Part shown: positions 26,522 through 35,793 of the stretch, piece by piece
Position numbering within the stretch: the first letter of the stretch is position 1
Layout of the letters: every line of letters begins with the position of its first letter
Source of the DNA: Kitasatospora setae KM-6054
GTDB lineage: Bacteria > Actinomycetota > Actinomycetes > Streptomycetales > Streptomycetaceae
Reading direction: 5' to 3'
DNA length: 64,000 nt
Assembly: GCF_000269985.1 (NCBI RefSeq)
Contig: NC_016109.1
Location: forward strand, 5,146,001-5,210,000
The notes under the pieces: generated by a model
What the model was told of the DNA's origin: nothing
Databases searched by the model: none
What the model saw: only the letters and a program-made list of their open reading frames with translations
Program-made: the position numbers and the translations under genes

Positions 26522-28768
26522 GTGGTTCAGCGCCGTTCACCCCTGCCGAGAATGCTGCGCGCCCTGTGCGCGGCGCTGCCCGTCGCCGGGCTGCTGGTCC
26601 CGCTCGCGGCGGCCCCCGCCGTCCCGGCGGTGCCGGCCGCGCTGCGCGGGGCGGGCACCCAGCGGCCGATCGGGCCGGACCCGGCGGTGAGCCTGCTGGC
26701 GCACGGCGACCTGACGATGGCCGCCAACTCGGTGCTGACCTGCGACCCCAGTGACGGCTCGCCCTGCAACGACACCGAGGGCAGCAACAACAACCGGGTC
26801 ATGTACGTGAAGTCCGACCCGAACGCGCCGGGCGACAACGCCTCCGCCGCCGACCTGGTCGTCCCGGCCGGGGCCAAGGTGCTCTCGGCTCGGCTGTACT
26901 GGCAGTTCAACCCGACCAACACCAGCACCATGGGCGGCCACTCCGGTGACATCAACCTGGGCAACCGGGTGTCCTGGAAGGTCCCCGGCAGCTCCTCGTA
27001 CCAGCAGCTGACCGCCGACACCTACGACTGGTTCGACCAGCAGGCCGGCGGCAACCCGCCCGAACCGCTGCTGGCCGGCGCGGGCGTCAAGGACGTCACC
27101 GCCGAGGTCCAGGCGGCCGGCCCCGGCAGCTACACCGTCGCCGACATCCAGGCGTGCGAAGGCCGTTCCTCCGCGCAGAACTTCGGCGGCAACAACGTCG
27201 GCTGCTGGGGCGGCTGGTCGCTGGTCGTCGCGTACGAGAACGCGGCCGACCCGCTGCGCTACCTGAACGTCTGGGACGGCTTCCAGCTGCTGCGCGACCC
27301 CGACAACCTGGCCACCCTCACCCTCGGCGGCATCCGCACCCCCGCCACCACCGCGCCGCCCGGGACCCTGGGCGTGGTGGTCGGCGACGGCGACGTGCAG
27401 ATCGCCGGCGACCAGCTGTCCGTCGGCTCCAGCACCGCCGACCTCACCCTGCTGCCGATGCCCGGTCCGACCGGCGTCTCCACCGACAACGCCTTCGCCA
27501 GCCGGATCGACCGGGTCGCCGCCGACGGCTCCGGCACCAACATCACCACCCGCGACCCGAACCCGGTCAACAACTACGGCTACGACGCCCGGATGATCGA
27601 CGTCACCGGCAAGATCCCGGCCGGCGCCGAGCAGGCCGTCCTGCAGATCAACGGCTCCGGCGACGCCCTGCACCCGCAGGTCGCCTGGCTGGCCGTCGAC
27701 GCGCTCGAACCCGACCTGCAGATCACCAAGGCCAACAGCCCGGCCGGCAGCACCGACGACAACCCGCCCGGCAACGTCGAACCCGGCGACACCATCACCT
27801 ACTCCTTCACGGTCGCCAACCAGCACGCCGACGGCACCACCACCAACCTCGACACCGCCACCGGCGTCACCGTCACCGACCAGCTGCCCGCCGGCACCAC
27901 CTACCAGGCCGGCTCCAACCCGAACTGCTCGGCCAGCGGCCAGACCGTCACCTGCACCGTGCCCGACCTCGCCCCCGGCGCCACCGCGAACGTCTCCTTC
28001 GACGTGACGGTCGACCAGTCCGCCACCGGCGGCACCAAGCTGGACGACACCGCGACCCTCGCCTTCAAGGGCAGCCAGACCCAGCGCGACCAGAGCCGCA
28101 CCAGCAACACCGTCCGCAACACGGTCGTCGACCTGCCGCAGTACCGGATCGCGAAGACCGCCACCCCGACCAGCGCCGCCCCCGGCGACACCGTCGCCTA
28201 CCAGGTCACCGTCACCAACACCGGACGGGTCGCCGCGACCGGCGTCACCCTCGACGACAGCCTCGCCGACGTGCTGGCCGACGCCACGTACAACAACGAC
28301 GCCGCCGCCGACCTCGGCACCGCGACCGTCACCGGCACCACCCTGCACTGGACCGGCGACCTGCCGGTCGGCGGCCGCGCGACCATCACCTACACGGTGA
28401 CCGTCAAGCCCGGGCTGACCGCCGACACCACCCTCGACAACACCGTCACCTCCTCGACCTACCGCAACAACTGCGCCCAGGGCAGCACCGACACCGCCTG
28501 CGGCGCGACGGTCACCGTGACCGTCCCCAGCCCCTCCCCGTCGCCGTCGCCCTCGCCGTCGCCGACCGGGAGCGCCAGCCCGTCGCCGTCCCCGTCGCCC
28601 GCGCCGACCGGCAGCACCACCCCGCAGCCGGTGCCCAGCCCCTCCGAGAGCGGCCACCTGCCCGACACCGGCAGCACCGGCGCCCTCCCGCTGATCGGCC
28701 TGGCCGCGCTCGGCTGCGTGCTGGCCGGCCTGATGGTCCTGGCCACCCGGAGCCGTCGCCGGCACTGA
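26522..28768 (+). CDS. Cell-surface protein with two DUF11 domains and LPDTG sorting signal
   Basis: A 748-residue exported protein. The signal peptide (LRALCAALPVAGLLVPLAAA) is followed by an N-terminal domain of about 370 residues with adhesin-like Gly/Asn-rich strands (CWGGWSLVVAYEN). Two DUF11 repeats start near PDLQITKANSPAG and PQYRIAKTATPTS. A Ser-Pro repeat stalk follows, then LPDTG, a hydrophobic helix and the tail RSRRRH. This is a sortase substrate anchored to the wall. LPDTG differs from the LAxTG motif favoured by the class E sortases of streptomycetes. GTG at 26522 with upstream GCGAGG is preferred over ATG 26471. Confidence 0.85.
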   Translation: MVQRRSPLPRMLRALCAALPVAGLLVPLAAAPAVPAVPAALRGAGTQRPIGPDPAVSLLAHGDLTMAANSVLTCDPSDGSPCNDTEGSNNNRVMYVKSDPNAPGDNASAADLVVPAGAKVLSARLYWQFNPTNTSTMGGHSGDINLGNRVSWKVPGSSSYQQLTADTYDWFDQQAGGNPPEPLLAGAGVKDVTAEVQAAGPGSYTVADIQACEGRSSAQNFGGNNVGCWGGWSLVVAYENAADPLRYLNVWDGFQLLRDPDNLATLTLGGIRTPATTAPPGTLGVVVGDGDVQIAGDQLSVGSSTADLTLLPMPGPTGVSTDNAFASRIDRVAADGSGTNITTRDPNPVNNYGYDARMIDVTGKIPAGAEQAVLQINGSGDALHPQVAWLAVDALEPDLQITKANSPAGSTDDNPPGNVEPGDTITYSFTVANQHADGTTTNLDTATGVTVTDQLPAGTTYQAGSNPNCSASGQTVTCTVPDLAPGATANVSFDVTVDQSATGGTKLDDTATLAFKGSQTQRDQSRTSNTVRNTVVDLPQYRIAKTATPTSAAPGDTVAYQVTVTNTGRVAATGVTLDDSLADVLADATYNNDAAADLGTATVTGTTLHWTGDLPVGGRATITYTVTVKPGLTADTTLDNTVTSSTYRNNCAQGSTDTACGATVTVTVPSPSPSPSPSPSPTGSASPSPSPSPAPTGSTTPQPVPSPSESGHLPDTGSTGALPLIGLAALGCVLAGLMVLATRSRRRH

Positions 28769-28872
28769 GCCCGGCCGCCCCGCCGCGCACAACCCCGCAG
28801 GACCCCGCAGGACCGCTGCGCCCCACGGCGCCGCGGTCCTGCGGCGCGTTCCGGGCCGGTAGGTTCGACCCC

Positions 28873-29865
28873 GTGGAGACTCCGAAGCTGATCCTGCTGA
28901 CCACCACCCACCGCGTCGCCCCCGGCCTGCTCTCCTGGCCCGCCTGGGAGGCGCTCCGCTCCGCGCCCCGGGTGCTGGCCGGCGACGCGGACCACCCGCA
29001 GCTGGCCGCCCTGCGCGCGGCCGGGGTCGAACCGGAGGTGCTGGAGCGCCCCTCCGCGCCCGCGCTGGCCCGCCTGCTGCTCGCCGCCGCCCCGGCCGTC
29101 TGGCTGGAGAGCCCGGACGGCGACCCCGGGCTGACCGACGCGCTGGCCCGGATCGCGGTCGAGGAGGCCGGCGAGCACCCGGAGATCGAACTGCTGCCCG
29201 GCTCGTACGACCTGCCCGGCGCCCGGCTGCTCGACCTGGCCTCGGTGATGGACCGGCTGCGCTCGCCCGGCGGCTGCCCGTGGGACGCCGAACAGACCCA
29301 CCGGAGCCTGGTGAAGTACCTGGTCGAGGAGACCTTCGAGCTGGTCGAGGCGATCGAGGAGGGCGACCGGGAGACCCTGCGCGAGGAACTCGGCGACGTG
29401 CTGCTGCAGGTCTTCTTCCACGCCCGGATCGCCGAGGAGCACGCCGAGGACCCGTTCTCGGTCGACGACGTCGCGGGGGACATCGTCGACAAGCTGATCT
29501 ACCGCCACCCGCACGTCTTCGGCGACGTGAGCGTGACCGGCTCCGCCGAGACCGAGGCCAACTGGGAGCAGCTGAAGGCGGCCGAGAAGCAGCGCGAGTC
29601 CGTCCTCGACGGCGTGCCGGCCGGCCTGCCCGCGCTGGCGTACGCGGCCAAGCTGGTCTCCCGGGTGCGCCGGGCGGACTTCACCGGCGTGCCGGACGCG
29701 CCGTACGCGCTCCCCGGCGAACTCACCGCCGAGTCGGCCGGCGAGCTGCTGCTGGCCGTCGCGCAGCGCGCCCACGACCGGGGGGTGGACGTGGACGCGG
29801 CCCTGCGGGCGGCGGCCCGCCGCTACCGCGCGGCGGTCCGGGCGGCGGAGGGGCTGCGGGACTGA
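28873..29865 (+). CDS. mazG: Nucleoside triphosphate pyrophosphohydrolase MazG
   Basis: A 330-residue protein that hydrolyses (d)NTPs to the monophosphate and PPi, a housecleaning role also linked to (p)ppGpp control. The signature EETFELVEAIEEGD...EELGDVLLQV gives the ExxE-ExxD magnesium site near residues 158-185, and a second half-motif follows (VSRVRRADFTGV). The N-terminal 100 residues form the SAM-dependent methyltransferase-like extension seen in actinobacterial MazG. GTG at 28873 is the only sensible start. Confidence 0.93.
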   Translation: METPKLILLTTTHRVAPGLLSWPAWEALRSAPRVLAGDADHPQLAALRAAGVEPEVLERPSAPALARLLLAAAPAVWLESPDGDPGLTDALARIAVEEAGEHPEIELLPGSYDLPGARLLDLASVMDRLRSPGGCPWDAEQTHRSLVKYLVEETFELVEAIEEGDRETLREELGDVLLQVFFHARIAEEHAEDPFSVDDVAGDIVDKLIYRHPHVFGDVSVTGSAETEANWEQLKAAEKQRESVLDGVPAGLPALAYAAKLVSRVRRADFTGVPDAPYALPGELTAESAGELLLAVAQRAHDRGVDVDAALRAAARRYRAAVRAAEGLRD

Positions 29866-29868
29866 CCG

Positions 29869-29943
29869 GCGGCGATCGCCTGCATCCTGCTTTTCACCGG
29901 GTCCGAGACGACCGTCAACCCGATCGGCAACGGCGTGTACGCC
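29869..29943 (+). pseudogene. Cytochrome P450 I-helix relic
   Basis: Directly after mazG, 75 bases translate as AIACILLFTGSETTVNPIGN, aligning without gaps to 31240-31314 of the intact P450 (AMAFILLFAGFETTINLIGN) with roughly ten mismatches. It carries the oxygen-binding-site residues but has no remaining P450 sequence on either side before the stop at 29953. It is a decayed fragment of a duplicated P450 gene. Confidence 0.85.
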
Positions 29944-29951
29944 GCGGCCGG

Positions 29952-30383
29952 CTAGCCGGCCAGCGGGACGTCCGCGACCGGGCGGCGCTGGGCCGGGACG
30001 ATTTCGCCGACCACCTCGCCGATCGCCTCGCCGACCAGGGCGAGCAGTTCGGCGAGCGGGTTCAGGTGGCCGGGCAGGTCGGCGAGCTGGACGATCCGCT
30101 CGCCCTCCGGGCCGGCCACCGCGAACAGGTCGATCGGGCCGAGGTGCTTGACGGCGGTGTCGACCAGGGCGGCGATGTCCGCGGGGTGGTGGATGTCGCC
30201 GGAGACGCCGACCGCCGGGCAGCCGGGGCGGTCGAGTTCGGCGGCCAGGTCCTCGGCGACGCCGGGGCGCAGGTCGGCGATGAGCAGGCCGGCCGCGCCC
30301 GCCGCGGAGAACCGGCGGGCCAGGTCGGCCCCCGAACCCCCGTCGAGCACCGCGACGACCACCACCGCACCGGTTACCCGCAT
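29952..30383 (-). CDS. Truncated short-chain dehydrogenase-like protein
   Basis: A 143-residue protein resembling the N-terminal Rossmann half of an SDR (DLARRFSAAGAAGLLIADLRP, VSGDIHHPADIAALVDTAV, LGPIDLFAVAGPEG). The canonical TGxxxGxG is degraded to VLDGGSGAD, and the catalytic Ser-Tyr-Lys part is absent. It is followed by an unrelated helical C-terminus. ATG at 30383 has AGGGGAGCAGACC upstream, so it may still be expressed. It is probably inactive as a dehydrogenase and is flanked by the P450 relic. Confidence 0.5.
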   Translation of the reverse strand: MRVTGAVVVVAVLDGGSGADLARRFSAAGAAGLLIADLRPGVAEDLAAELDRPGCPAVGVSGDIHHPADIAALVDTAVKHLGPIDLFAVAGPEGERIVQLADLPGHLNPLAELLALVGEAIGEVVGEIVPAQRRPVADVPLAG

Positions 30384-30537
30384 GGTCTGCTCCCCTCTCA
30401 GAGCGAACCCGTGGCCGGCCCGCACGCCGCCCACTGTGGTTATCGGAGGATCGTAGGCACGCCCCGACGCTCCGCAACAGGGAATACCCACCAGGTGACC
30501 AGACTCACGCGACGGCGCTTCCCGATACGGTCAAGAC

Positions 30538-31782
30538 ATGCCCGATCAGCCCCGCGCCGCCCATCCGCAACTCTTCACCTGGGAGTTCGCGGCCGACCCC
30601 TACCCGGCGTACGCCTGGCTGCGCGAGCACGCCCCGGTGCACCGCACCACCCTGCCGAGCGGGGTCGACGCCTGGCTGGTCACCCGCTACGCGGACGCCC
30701 GGCAGGCGCTGGCGGACGCCCGGCTGTCGAAGAACCCGGCGCACCACAGCGAGCAGGCCCACCGCAGCGGACGGGTCGGCATCCCGGGCGAGCGGCAGGC
30801 CGACCTGATGACCCACCTGCTGAACATCGACCCGCCCGACCACACCCGGCTGCGCCGGCTGGTCTCCAAGGCGTTCACCCCGCGCCGGGTGGCCGAGTTC
30901 GAACCGCGGGTGCGGGAGATCACCGACCGGCTGATCGACTCCTTCGCCGGCCGCGGCGAGGCCGACCTGATCCACGAGTTCGCCTTCCCGCTGCCCATCT
31001 ACGCGATCTGCGACCTGCTCGGCGTCCCGCCCGAGGACCAGGACGACCTGCGCGACTGGGCCGGGATGATGATCCGTCACACGGGCGGGAAGCGGGGAGG
31101 GGTGGGCCGCGCCGTCAAGCAGATCCGCGGCTACCTGGCCGACCTGATCCACCGCAAGCGGGCCGACCTCGGCGACGACCTGATCTCCGGCCTGATCCGG
31201 GCCGGCGACCACGGTGAGCACCTCACCGAGAACGAGGCCGCGGCGATGGCCTTCATCTTGCTTTTCGCCGGGTTCGAGACCACCATCAACCTCATCGGCA
31301 ACGGCATGTACGCGCTGCTGCGGAACCCGGACCAGCGCGCGCTGCTCCAGGGGTCGCTGGCCCGCGGCGAGTCCGGCCTGCTGGCCACCGGCGTCGAGGA
31401 ACTGCTGCGCTACGACGGCCCGGTGGAGCTGGCGACCTGGCGCTTCGCCACCGCCCCGCTGACCATCGGCGGGGTGGACATCCCGGTCGGCGACCCGGTG
31501 CTGGTGGTGCTCGCCGCGGCCGACCGCGACCCGGCCCGGTTCGCCGCCGAGAACACCCTCGACCTGGCCCGCGCCGACAACCCGCACCTCGGTTTCGGTC
31601 ACGGCATCCACTACTGCATCGGCGCCCCGCTGGCCCGGCTTGAGGGGCAGTACGCGATCGGCAGCCTACTGACCAGGCTTCCGGACGTTCGGCTGGCGGC
31701 CGATCCGGCCGGACTGCGCTGGCGGGGCGGGCTGATCATGCGCGGTCTGCGCGACCTCCCGATCTCCTTCACGCCCCGCTGA
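30538..31782 (+). CDS. Cytochrome P450 (CYP107-like)
   Basis: A 414-residue soluble class I P450. The I-helix is LLFAGFETT (Thr248/249), the K-helix is EELLRYD, and the heme loop is FGHGIHYCIGAPLARLEG with axial Cys at about 360. It would hydroxylate or oxidise a small organic substrate using ferredoxin partners not present here. Its position just upstream of rpfA and eno matches the Streptomyces CYP107U1-type locus as I remember it, which has been linked to sporulation. This link is knowledge-based and unverified. ATG at 30538 lacks a strong ribosome site. Confidence 0.92.
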   Translation: MPDQPRAAHPQLFTWEFAADPYPAYAWLREHAPVHRTTLPSGVDAWLVTRYADARQALADARLSKNPAHHSEQAHRSGRVGIPGERQADLMTHLLNIDPPDHTRLRRLVSKAFTPRRVAEFEPRVREITDRLIDSFAGRGEADLIHEFAFPLPIYAICDLLGVPPEDQDDLRDWAGMMIRHTGGKRGGVGRAVKQIRGYLADLIHRKRADLGDDLISGLIRAGDHGEHLTENEAAAMAFILLFAGFETTINLIGNGMYALLRNPDQRALLQGSLARGESGLLATGVEELLRYDGPVELATWRFATAPLTIGGVDIPVGDPVLVVLAAADRDPARFAAENTLDLARADNPHLGFGHGIHYCIGAPLARLEGQYAIGSLLTRLPDVRLAADPAGLRWRGGLIMRGLRDLPISFTPR

Positions 31783-32019
31783 CGCCGTTTCAACCCACCC
31801 GACACGCCGTACGACCGGGTCGACGACGCGCCGGGGCGGGGGCGCGCGTCGCACGCCTGCTCGGGAGAAATCAGGACATAAGCGGATCGTTCGTATACCC
31901 GAATCGAAGATCCGTAATTTCGGCGTGATCATGGTGATATGAGCTTGTGATTGCTCGTCAGCTTTGCCTACTCTCCGACATGCCCGCAGCTGCCGGGCCC
32001 CGACCGCGGTACGCCGAGT

Positions 32020-32205
32020 CCTGTCCGCCGCGTCCTCGGGCCATCGACCAGGTACCGGACAGGAGCGGGGGAACCAGTGTGAACGCCGTCGTCCCAACGG
32101 CTTGGGGTGAAGCCGCCGAGGAGCGGGCGCAACCGCGTCCGAACCGTCCGGCGGCCGGGCCAGCCTCCCGGTCCGAACCCGACAGCTCACCTCGCAGGCG
32201 TGCGG
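32020..32205 (+). ncRNA. c-di-AMP riboswitch (ydaO/yuaA type)
   Basis: The region upstream of rpfA carries the conserved ydaO pieces in order: GGGGGAACCAG near 32068, TTGGGGTGAAGCCGCCGAGG near 32102, then AACCCGACAGCTCACCTCGCAGGC (split here as AACCCGACAGC and TCACCTCGCAGGC) ending at about 32201. The last lies 17 bases before the GTG start. This class binds cyclic di-AMP and typically turns off cell-wall hydrolase genes in actinomycetes. Boundaries are approximate. Confidence 0.9.
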
Positions 32206-32217
32206 AGAGGAAGTCCC

Positions 32218-32958
32218 GTGCTGTTCTCCAACGCTGCCCGTCACCGCCGTAGTACCAAGGCCGAGAAGGTCATCGCCGCCGCCGGCGTGGCCTCGGTCGG
32301 CCTGGCCCTGCCCCTGCTCGCCGCCACCGGAGCGGCAGCCGCACCCGTCGACACCTGGGACCGCGTCGCCCAGTGCGAGAGCGGCGGCAACTGGAACACC
32401 AACACCGGGAACGGTTTCTACGGCGGCCTGCAGTTCACCTCCTCCACCTGGCGCGCCTACGGCGGCGCCCAGTACGCGGCCCGCGCCGACCAGGCCAGCC
32501 GCGCCCAGCAGATCGCGGTGGCCGAGCGGGTGCTCGCCGGCCAGGGCCCCGGCGCCTGGCCGGTCTGCTCCAAGCGGGCCGGACTCGCCAAGGGCGGCGC
32601 GCCCGCCGACGTCTCCGACGACGCCGCCTCGCGCTCCGGCGAGCGCACCCCCGCACCGCAGCCGCCGAAGGGCCAGCCGCCGACGAAGCCGGCCAAGCCC
32701 GGCGGCAAGCCCACCGCCACGCCCACCCGGCCCGCCGAGCAGCCGCGCTCCACCGACTCCCAGCCCGCCGCCGCCCCGCAGGCCGCCCCGCAGGACGCCA
32801 CCGCCGGCGGCTACACCGTCCGGGAGGGCGACACGCTCTCCGGCATCGCCGTCGCCCGGCAGGTGGCCGGCGGCTGGGAGCGGATCTACCGGGACAACCA
32901 CCAGCTGATCGGCGCCGACCCGGACCTGATCGTCCCCGGCCAGGTGCTCGCGCTCTGA
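32218..32958 (+). CDS. rpfA: Resuscitation-promoting factor-like transglycosylase with LysM
   Basis: A 246-residue secreted muralytic enzyme. The signal peptide ends about residue 42 (GAAAAP). The transglycosylase domain begins DTWDRVAQCESGGNW, with the catalytic Glu in CESGG, and runs to CSKRAGL. A Pro/Thr-rich linker follows, and a C-terminal LysM (YTVREGDTLSGIAVARQV) binds peptidoglycan. It cleaves wall glycan during spore germination and growth. GTG at 32218 follows GAGAGGAAGTC, immediately behind the c-di-AMP riboswitch that controls it. Length and domain order match Streptomyces RpfA. Confidence 0.93.
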   Translation: MLFSNAARHRRSTKAEKVIAAAGVASVGLALPLLAATGAAAAPVDTWDRVAQCESGGNWNTNTGNGFYGGLQFTSSTWRAYGGAQYAARADQASRAQQIAVAERVLAGQGPGAWPVCSKRAGLAKGGAPADVSDDAASRSGERTPAPQPPKGQPPTKPAKPGGKPTATPTRPAEQPRSTDSQPAAAPQAAPQDATAGGYTVREGDTLSGIAVARQVAGGWERIYRDNHQLIGADPDLIVPGQVLAL

Positions 32959-33248
32959 CCCCGCGGGGCGCCGGATCCCGGCATCCGGGACGCGCACGGC
33001 CGGCGGCCTGACGAGGCCCCGCCGCCGCCCTGACGAGGGCCGCGTCCCCTGACACCCCGTCCGCCCCCGGCACGCGCGGCGCGGTTCGCGCCGCCGGGAG
33101 CGGTGCGGCGGCCGTCAAACAGGTGAACTACCGGGGGGTAGTCCGGCCACACCGTGAGACGGGGCCCGGCCGAGAGTGGCCCAGCGGCGGTGTACGGCTA
33201 GGCTCTGGTCGTAACGACCACACATCCGCTTCCGCTAGGAGATGCCTC

Positions 33249-34529
33249 GTGCCGTCCATTGATGTCGTCGTAGCCCGTGAGATCCTCGACTCCCGCGGCA
33301 ACCCCACGGTCGAGGTCGAGGTCGGTCTCGACGACGGCAGCACCGGTCGCGCGGCCGTCCCGTCGGGTGCCTCCACCGGCGCCTTCGAGGCCCTGGAGCT
33401 CCGCGACGGTGACAAGAACCGCTACTTCGGCAAGGGCGTCGAGAAGGCCGTCCTCGCCGTGATCGAGCAGATCGGCCCCGAGCTGGTCGGCTACGACGCC
33501 ACCGAGCAGCGCCTCATCGACCAGGCCATGCTCGACCTGGACGCCACCCCGGACAAGTCCTCGCTCGGCGCCAACGCCATCCTCGGCGTCTCGCTCGCCG
33601 TGGCGCACGCCGCCTCCGAGGCCAGCGACCTGCCGCTGTTCCGCTACCTGGGCGGCCCGAACGCCCACGTGCTGCCCGTCCCGATGATGAACATCCTCAA
33701 CGGCGGCTCGCACGCGGACTCCAACGTCGACATCCAGGAGTTCATGATCGCCCCGATCGGCGCGGAGTCCTTCTCCGAGGCCGTCCGCTGGGGCGTCGAG
33801 GTCTACCACACGCTCAAGGGCGTGCTGAAGGAGCGCGGCCTCTCCACCGGCCTGGGCGACGAGGGCGGCTTCGCCCCGAACCTGGACTCCAACCGGGAGG
33901 CCCTGGACCTCATCACCGAGGCCATCAAGAAGGCCGGCTACACCCCGGGCAAGGACGTCGCGCTCGCCCTGGACGTCGCCGCGTCCGAGTTCTTCAAGGA
34001 CGGCGCCTACCAGTTCGAGGGCAAGGCGCTCTCCTCGGCCGACCTGATCGCGTACTACGCCGAGCTGGTCGCCGACTACCCGCTGGTCTCCATCGAGGAC
34101 CCGCTGGACGAGTCCGACTGGGACGGCTGGAAGGCCATCACCGACGCGATCGGCGACAAGGTCCAGCTGGTCGGCGACGACCTGTTCGTCACCAACCCGG
34201 AGCGCCTGCGCAAGGGCATCGAGACCGGCACCGCCAACGCGCTGCTGGTCAAGGTCAACCAGATCGGCTCGCTCACCGAGACCCTGGACGCCGTCGAGCT
34301 GGCCCAGCGCAACGGCTACCGCTGCATGATGTCGCACCGCTCCGGCGAGACCGAGGACGTCACCATCGCCGACCTCGCCGTCGCCACCAACTGCGGCCAG
34401 ATCAAGACCGGCGCCCCGGCCCGCTCCGAGCGCGTCGCCAAGTACAACCAGCTGCTGCGCATCGAGGAGATCCTCGACGACGCCGCCGAGTACGCGGGCC
34501 GCTCCTCCTTCCCCCGCTTCAAGGGCTGA
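33249..34529 (+). CDS. eno: Enolase (phosphopyruvate hydratase)
   Basis: A 426-residue glycolytic enzyme converting 2-phosphoglycerate to phosphoenolpyruvate. DSRGNPTVEVEV at the N-terminus, GDEGGFAPNL, SIEDPLDE and the signature LLVKVNQIGSLTE with catalytic Lys are all intact. GTG at 33249 follows CTAGGAG. A TAGGCT hexamer at 33199-33204 could be its -10 element. A very long perfect hairpin ends the transcript. Confidence 0.98.
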   Translation: MPSIDVVVAREILDSRGNPTVEVEVGLDDGSTGRAAVPSGASTGAFEALELRDGDKNRYFGKGVEKAVLAVIEQIGPELVGYDATEQRLIDQAMLDLDATPDKSSLGANAILGVSLAVAHAASEASDLPLFRYLGGPNAHVLPVPMMNILNGGSHADSNVDIQEFMIAPIGAESFSEAVRWGVEVYHTLKGVLKERGLSTGLGDEGGFAPNLDSNREALDLITEAIKKAGYTPGKDVALALDVAASEFFKDGAYQFEGKALSSADLIAYYAELVADYPLVSIEDPLDESDWDGWKAITDAIGDKVQLVGDDLFVTNPERLRKGIETGTANALLVKVNQIGSLTETLDAVELAQRNGYRCMMSHRSGETEDVTIADLAVATNCGQIKTGAPARSERVAKYNQLLRIEEILDDAAEYAGRSSFPRFKG

Positions 34530-34552
34530 GACCGGTACCGAGCCTGTTGTGA

Positions 34553-34598
34553 CCGGTGCCCCGGTCCCCACCGCGTAGGGTGGGGACCGGGGCACCGG
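34553..34598 (+). terminator. Enolase terminator
   Basis: Perfect 20-base arms CCGGTGCCCCGGTCCCCACC / GGTGGGGACCGGGGCACCGG with a 6-base loop, 24 bases after the eno stop. The next start is 25 bases beyond, so it may also act as a leaky attenuator for the divIC gene. Confidence 0.9.
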
Positions 34599-34622
34599 CA
34601 TGCGCAGGAGGGGCGAGCAGAC

Positions 34623-35060
34623 ATGGCCAAGTGGAGGATTCCCGGGTTGGCGGCGCGACCGCGCTTCACCAGCCGGGCCACCGTGCTGGTGCTCGTGCTG
34701 TGCTCCCTGGTGGCGATACTCGCCTACCCGGCGCGGCAGTACATCGCCCAGCGCGGCGAGATCGCCGACCAGCGGGCCAAGGCCGAGCACGCCCGCCAGC
34801 AGGTCGACGAGCTGCGCCGGGAGAAGGCCCGCTGGCAGGACCCGGAGTACGTCAAGGCGCAGGCCAGGGAACGGCTGCACTACGCGCTGCCCGGCGAGAC
34901 CGCGTTCGTCTCGGTCGCCCCACCGCCCCCGCCCGGCGCGAAGTCCGCCCCGGCGGACGCCGCGGCCCGCCCGAAGGCCGTCAAGCCCTGGTACGCCGCG
35001 CTCTGGGACTCGGTGGACGCCGCCGACGCCGCGCTGCCCGCGCCGCAGCCGGTGCCCTGA
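34623..35060 (+). CDS. FtsB/DivIC-type septum formation protein
   Basis: A 145-residue bitopic membrane protein. A single transmembrane helix (VLVLVLCSLVAILAYPARQY) is followed by a leucine-zipper-like coil (RAKAEHARQQVDELRREKA) and the family motif WQDPEYVKAQARERLHYALPGE. It takes part in the divisome with FtsL/FtsQ, needed for sporulation septation in streptomycetes. ATG at 34623 follows CAGGAGGGG. Its place after eno is conserved in actinomycetes. Confidence 0.93.
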   Translation: MAKWRIPGLAARPRFTSRATVLVLVLCSLVAILAYPARQYIAQRGEIADQRAKAEHARQQVDELRREKARWQDPEYVKAQARERLHYALPGETAFVSVAPPPPPGAKSAPADAAARPKAVKPWYAALWDSVDAADAALPAPQPVP

Positions 35061-35127
35061 CCCCGCCCGCGCCTCCCCGCACCTCCACGGACACCCCGAC
35101 CCCCGCCCCCTGACGAACAGACTCCTG

Positions 35128-35793
35128 ATGAGCAACCAGAACCCTCCCGCGCCCGACGCCCCCGAGGTGTCCGACCACGACGTCGCCGCCATCGCCGCCC
35201 AGCTCGGCCGGGTGCCGCGCGGGCTGCGCGGCGTCGCCCACCGCTGCCCGTGCGGCAACCCGGACGTGGTGGAGACCGCGCCCCGGCTGCCCGACGGCAC
35301 GCCGTTCCCGACGCTCTACTACCTGACCTGCCCGCGGGCCGCCTCGCTGATCGGCACCCTGGAGGCGGACGGCGTGATGAAGGAGCAGACCGCCCGGCTC
35401 GCCGAGGACCCGGAGCTCGCCGCCGCGTACCGGGGGGCGCACGAGGACTACATCGCCCGCCGGGACGCGATCGAGGTGCTGGAGGGCTTCCCCAGCGCCG
35501 GCGGGATGCCCGACCGGGTGAAGTGCCTGCACGTGCTGGTCGGCCACTCGCTGGCCGCCGGGGAGGGCGTCAACCCGCTCGGCGACGAGGCGATCGGGAT
35601 GCTGGAGCAGTGGTGGGCCAAGGGCCCGTGCGTCAGCCCCGCCGAGGTCGAGGCGGCCGGCGAGCGGGTGCTGCGCAACCGGGCGAAGAACGCGGGCCGG
35701 GACCACGCCGACACGATCGCCGCCAAGGAGGCGCTGAGCGCCGAGCGGGCCGCCCGCAAGGCCGCCGCCGAGGCGGAGGCGGAGGAGTCGTGA
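35128..35793 (+). CDS. DUF501 family protein
   Basis: A 221-residue cytosolic protein of the conserved actinobacterial DUF501 family (HRCPCGNPDVVETAPRL, TLYYLTCPRA, VKCLHVLVGHSLAAGEGVNP), probably metal-binding through its CxC and His residues. The molecular role is unknown. It ends in an Ala/Glu helix and overlaps the ppx start by four bases (GTGA). The eno-divIC-DUF501-ppx order is typical of the group. Confidence 0.92.
   Translation: MSNQNPPAPDAPEVSDHDVAAIAAQLGRVPRGLRGVAHRCPCGNPDVVETAPRLPDGTPFPTLYYLTCPRAASLIGTLEADGVMKEQTARLAEDPELAAAYRGAHEDYIARRDAIEVLEGFPSAGGMPDRVKCLHVLVGHSLAAGEGVNPLGDEAIGMLEQWWAKGPCVSPAEVEAAGERVLRNRAKNAGRDHADTIAAKEALSAERAARKAAAEAEAEES

Noticed and set aside
28512..28650. 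Ser-Pro coding repeats as a possible CRISPR-like array
   Set aside because: They are short codon repeats (CCGTCG) inside the surface-protein stalk, with no spacers of constant length.
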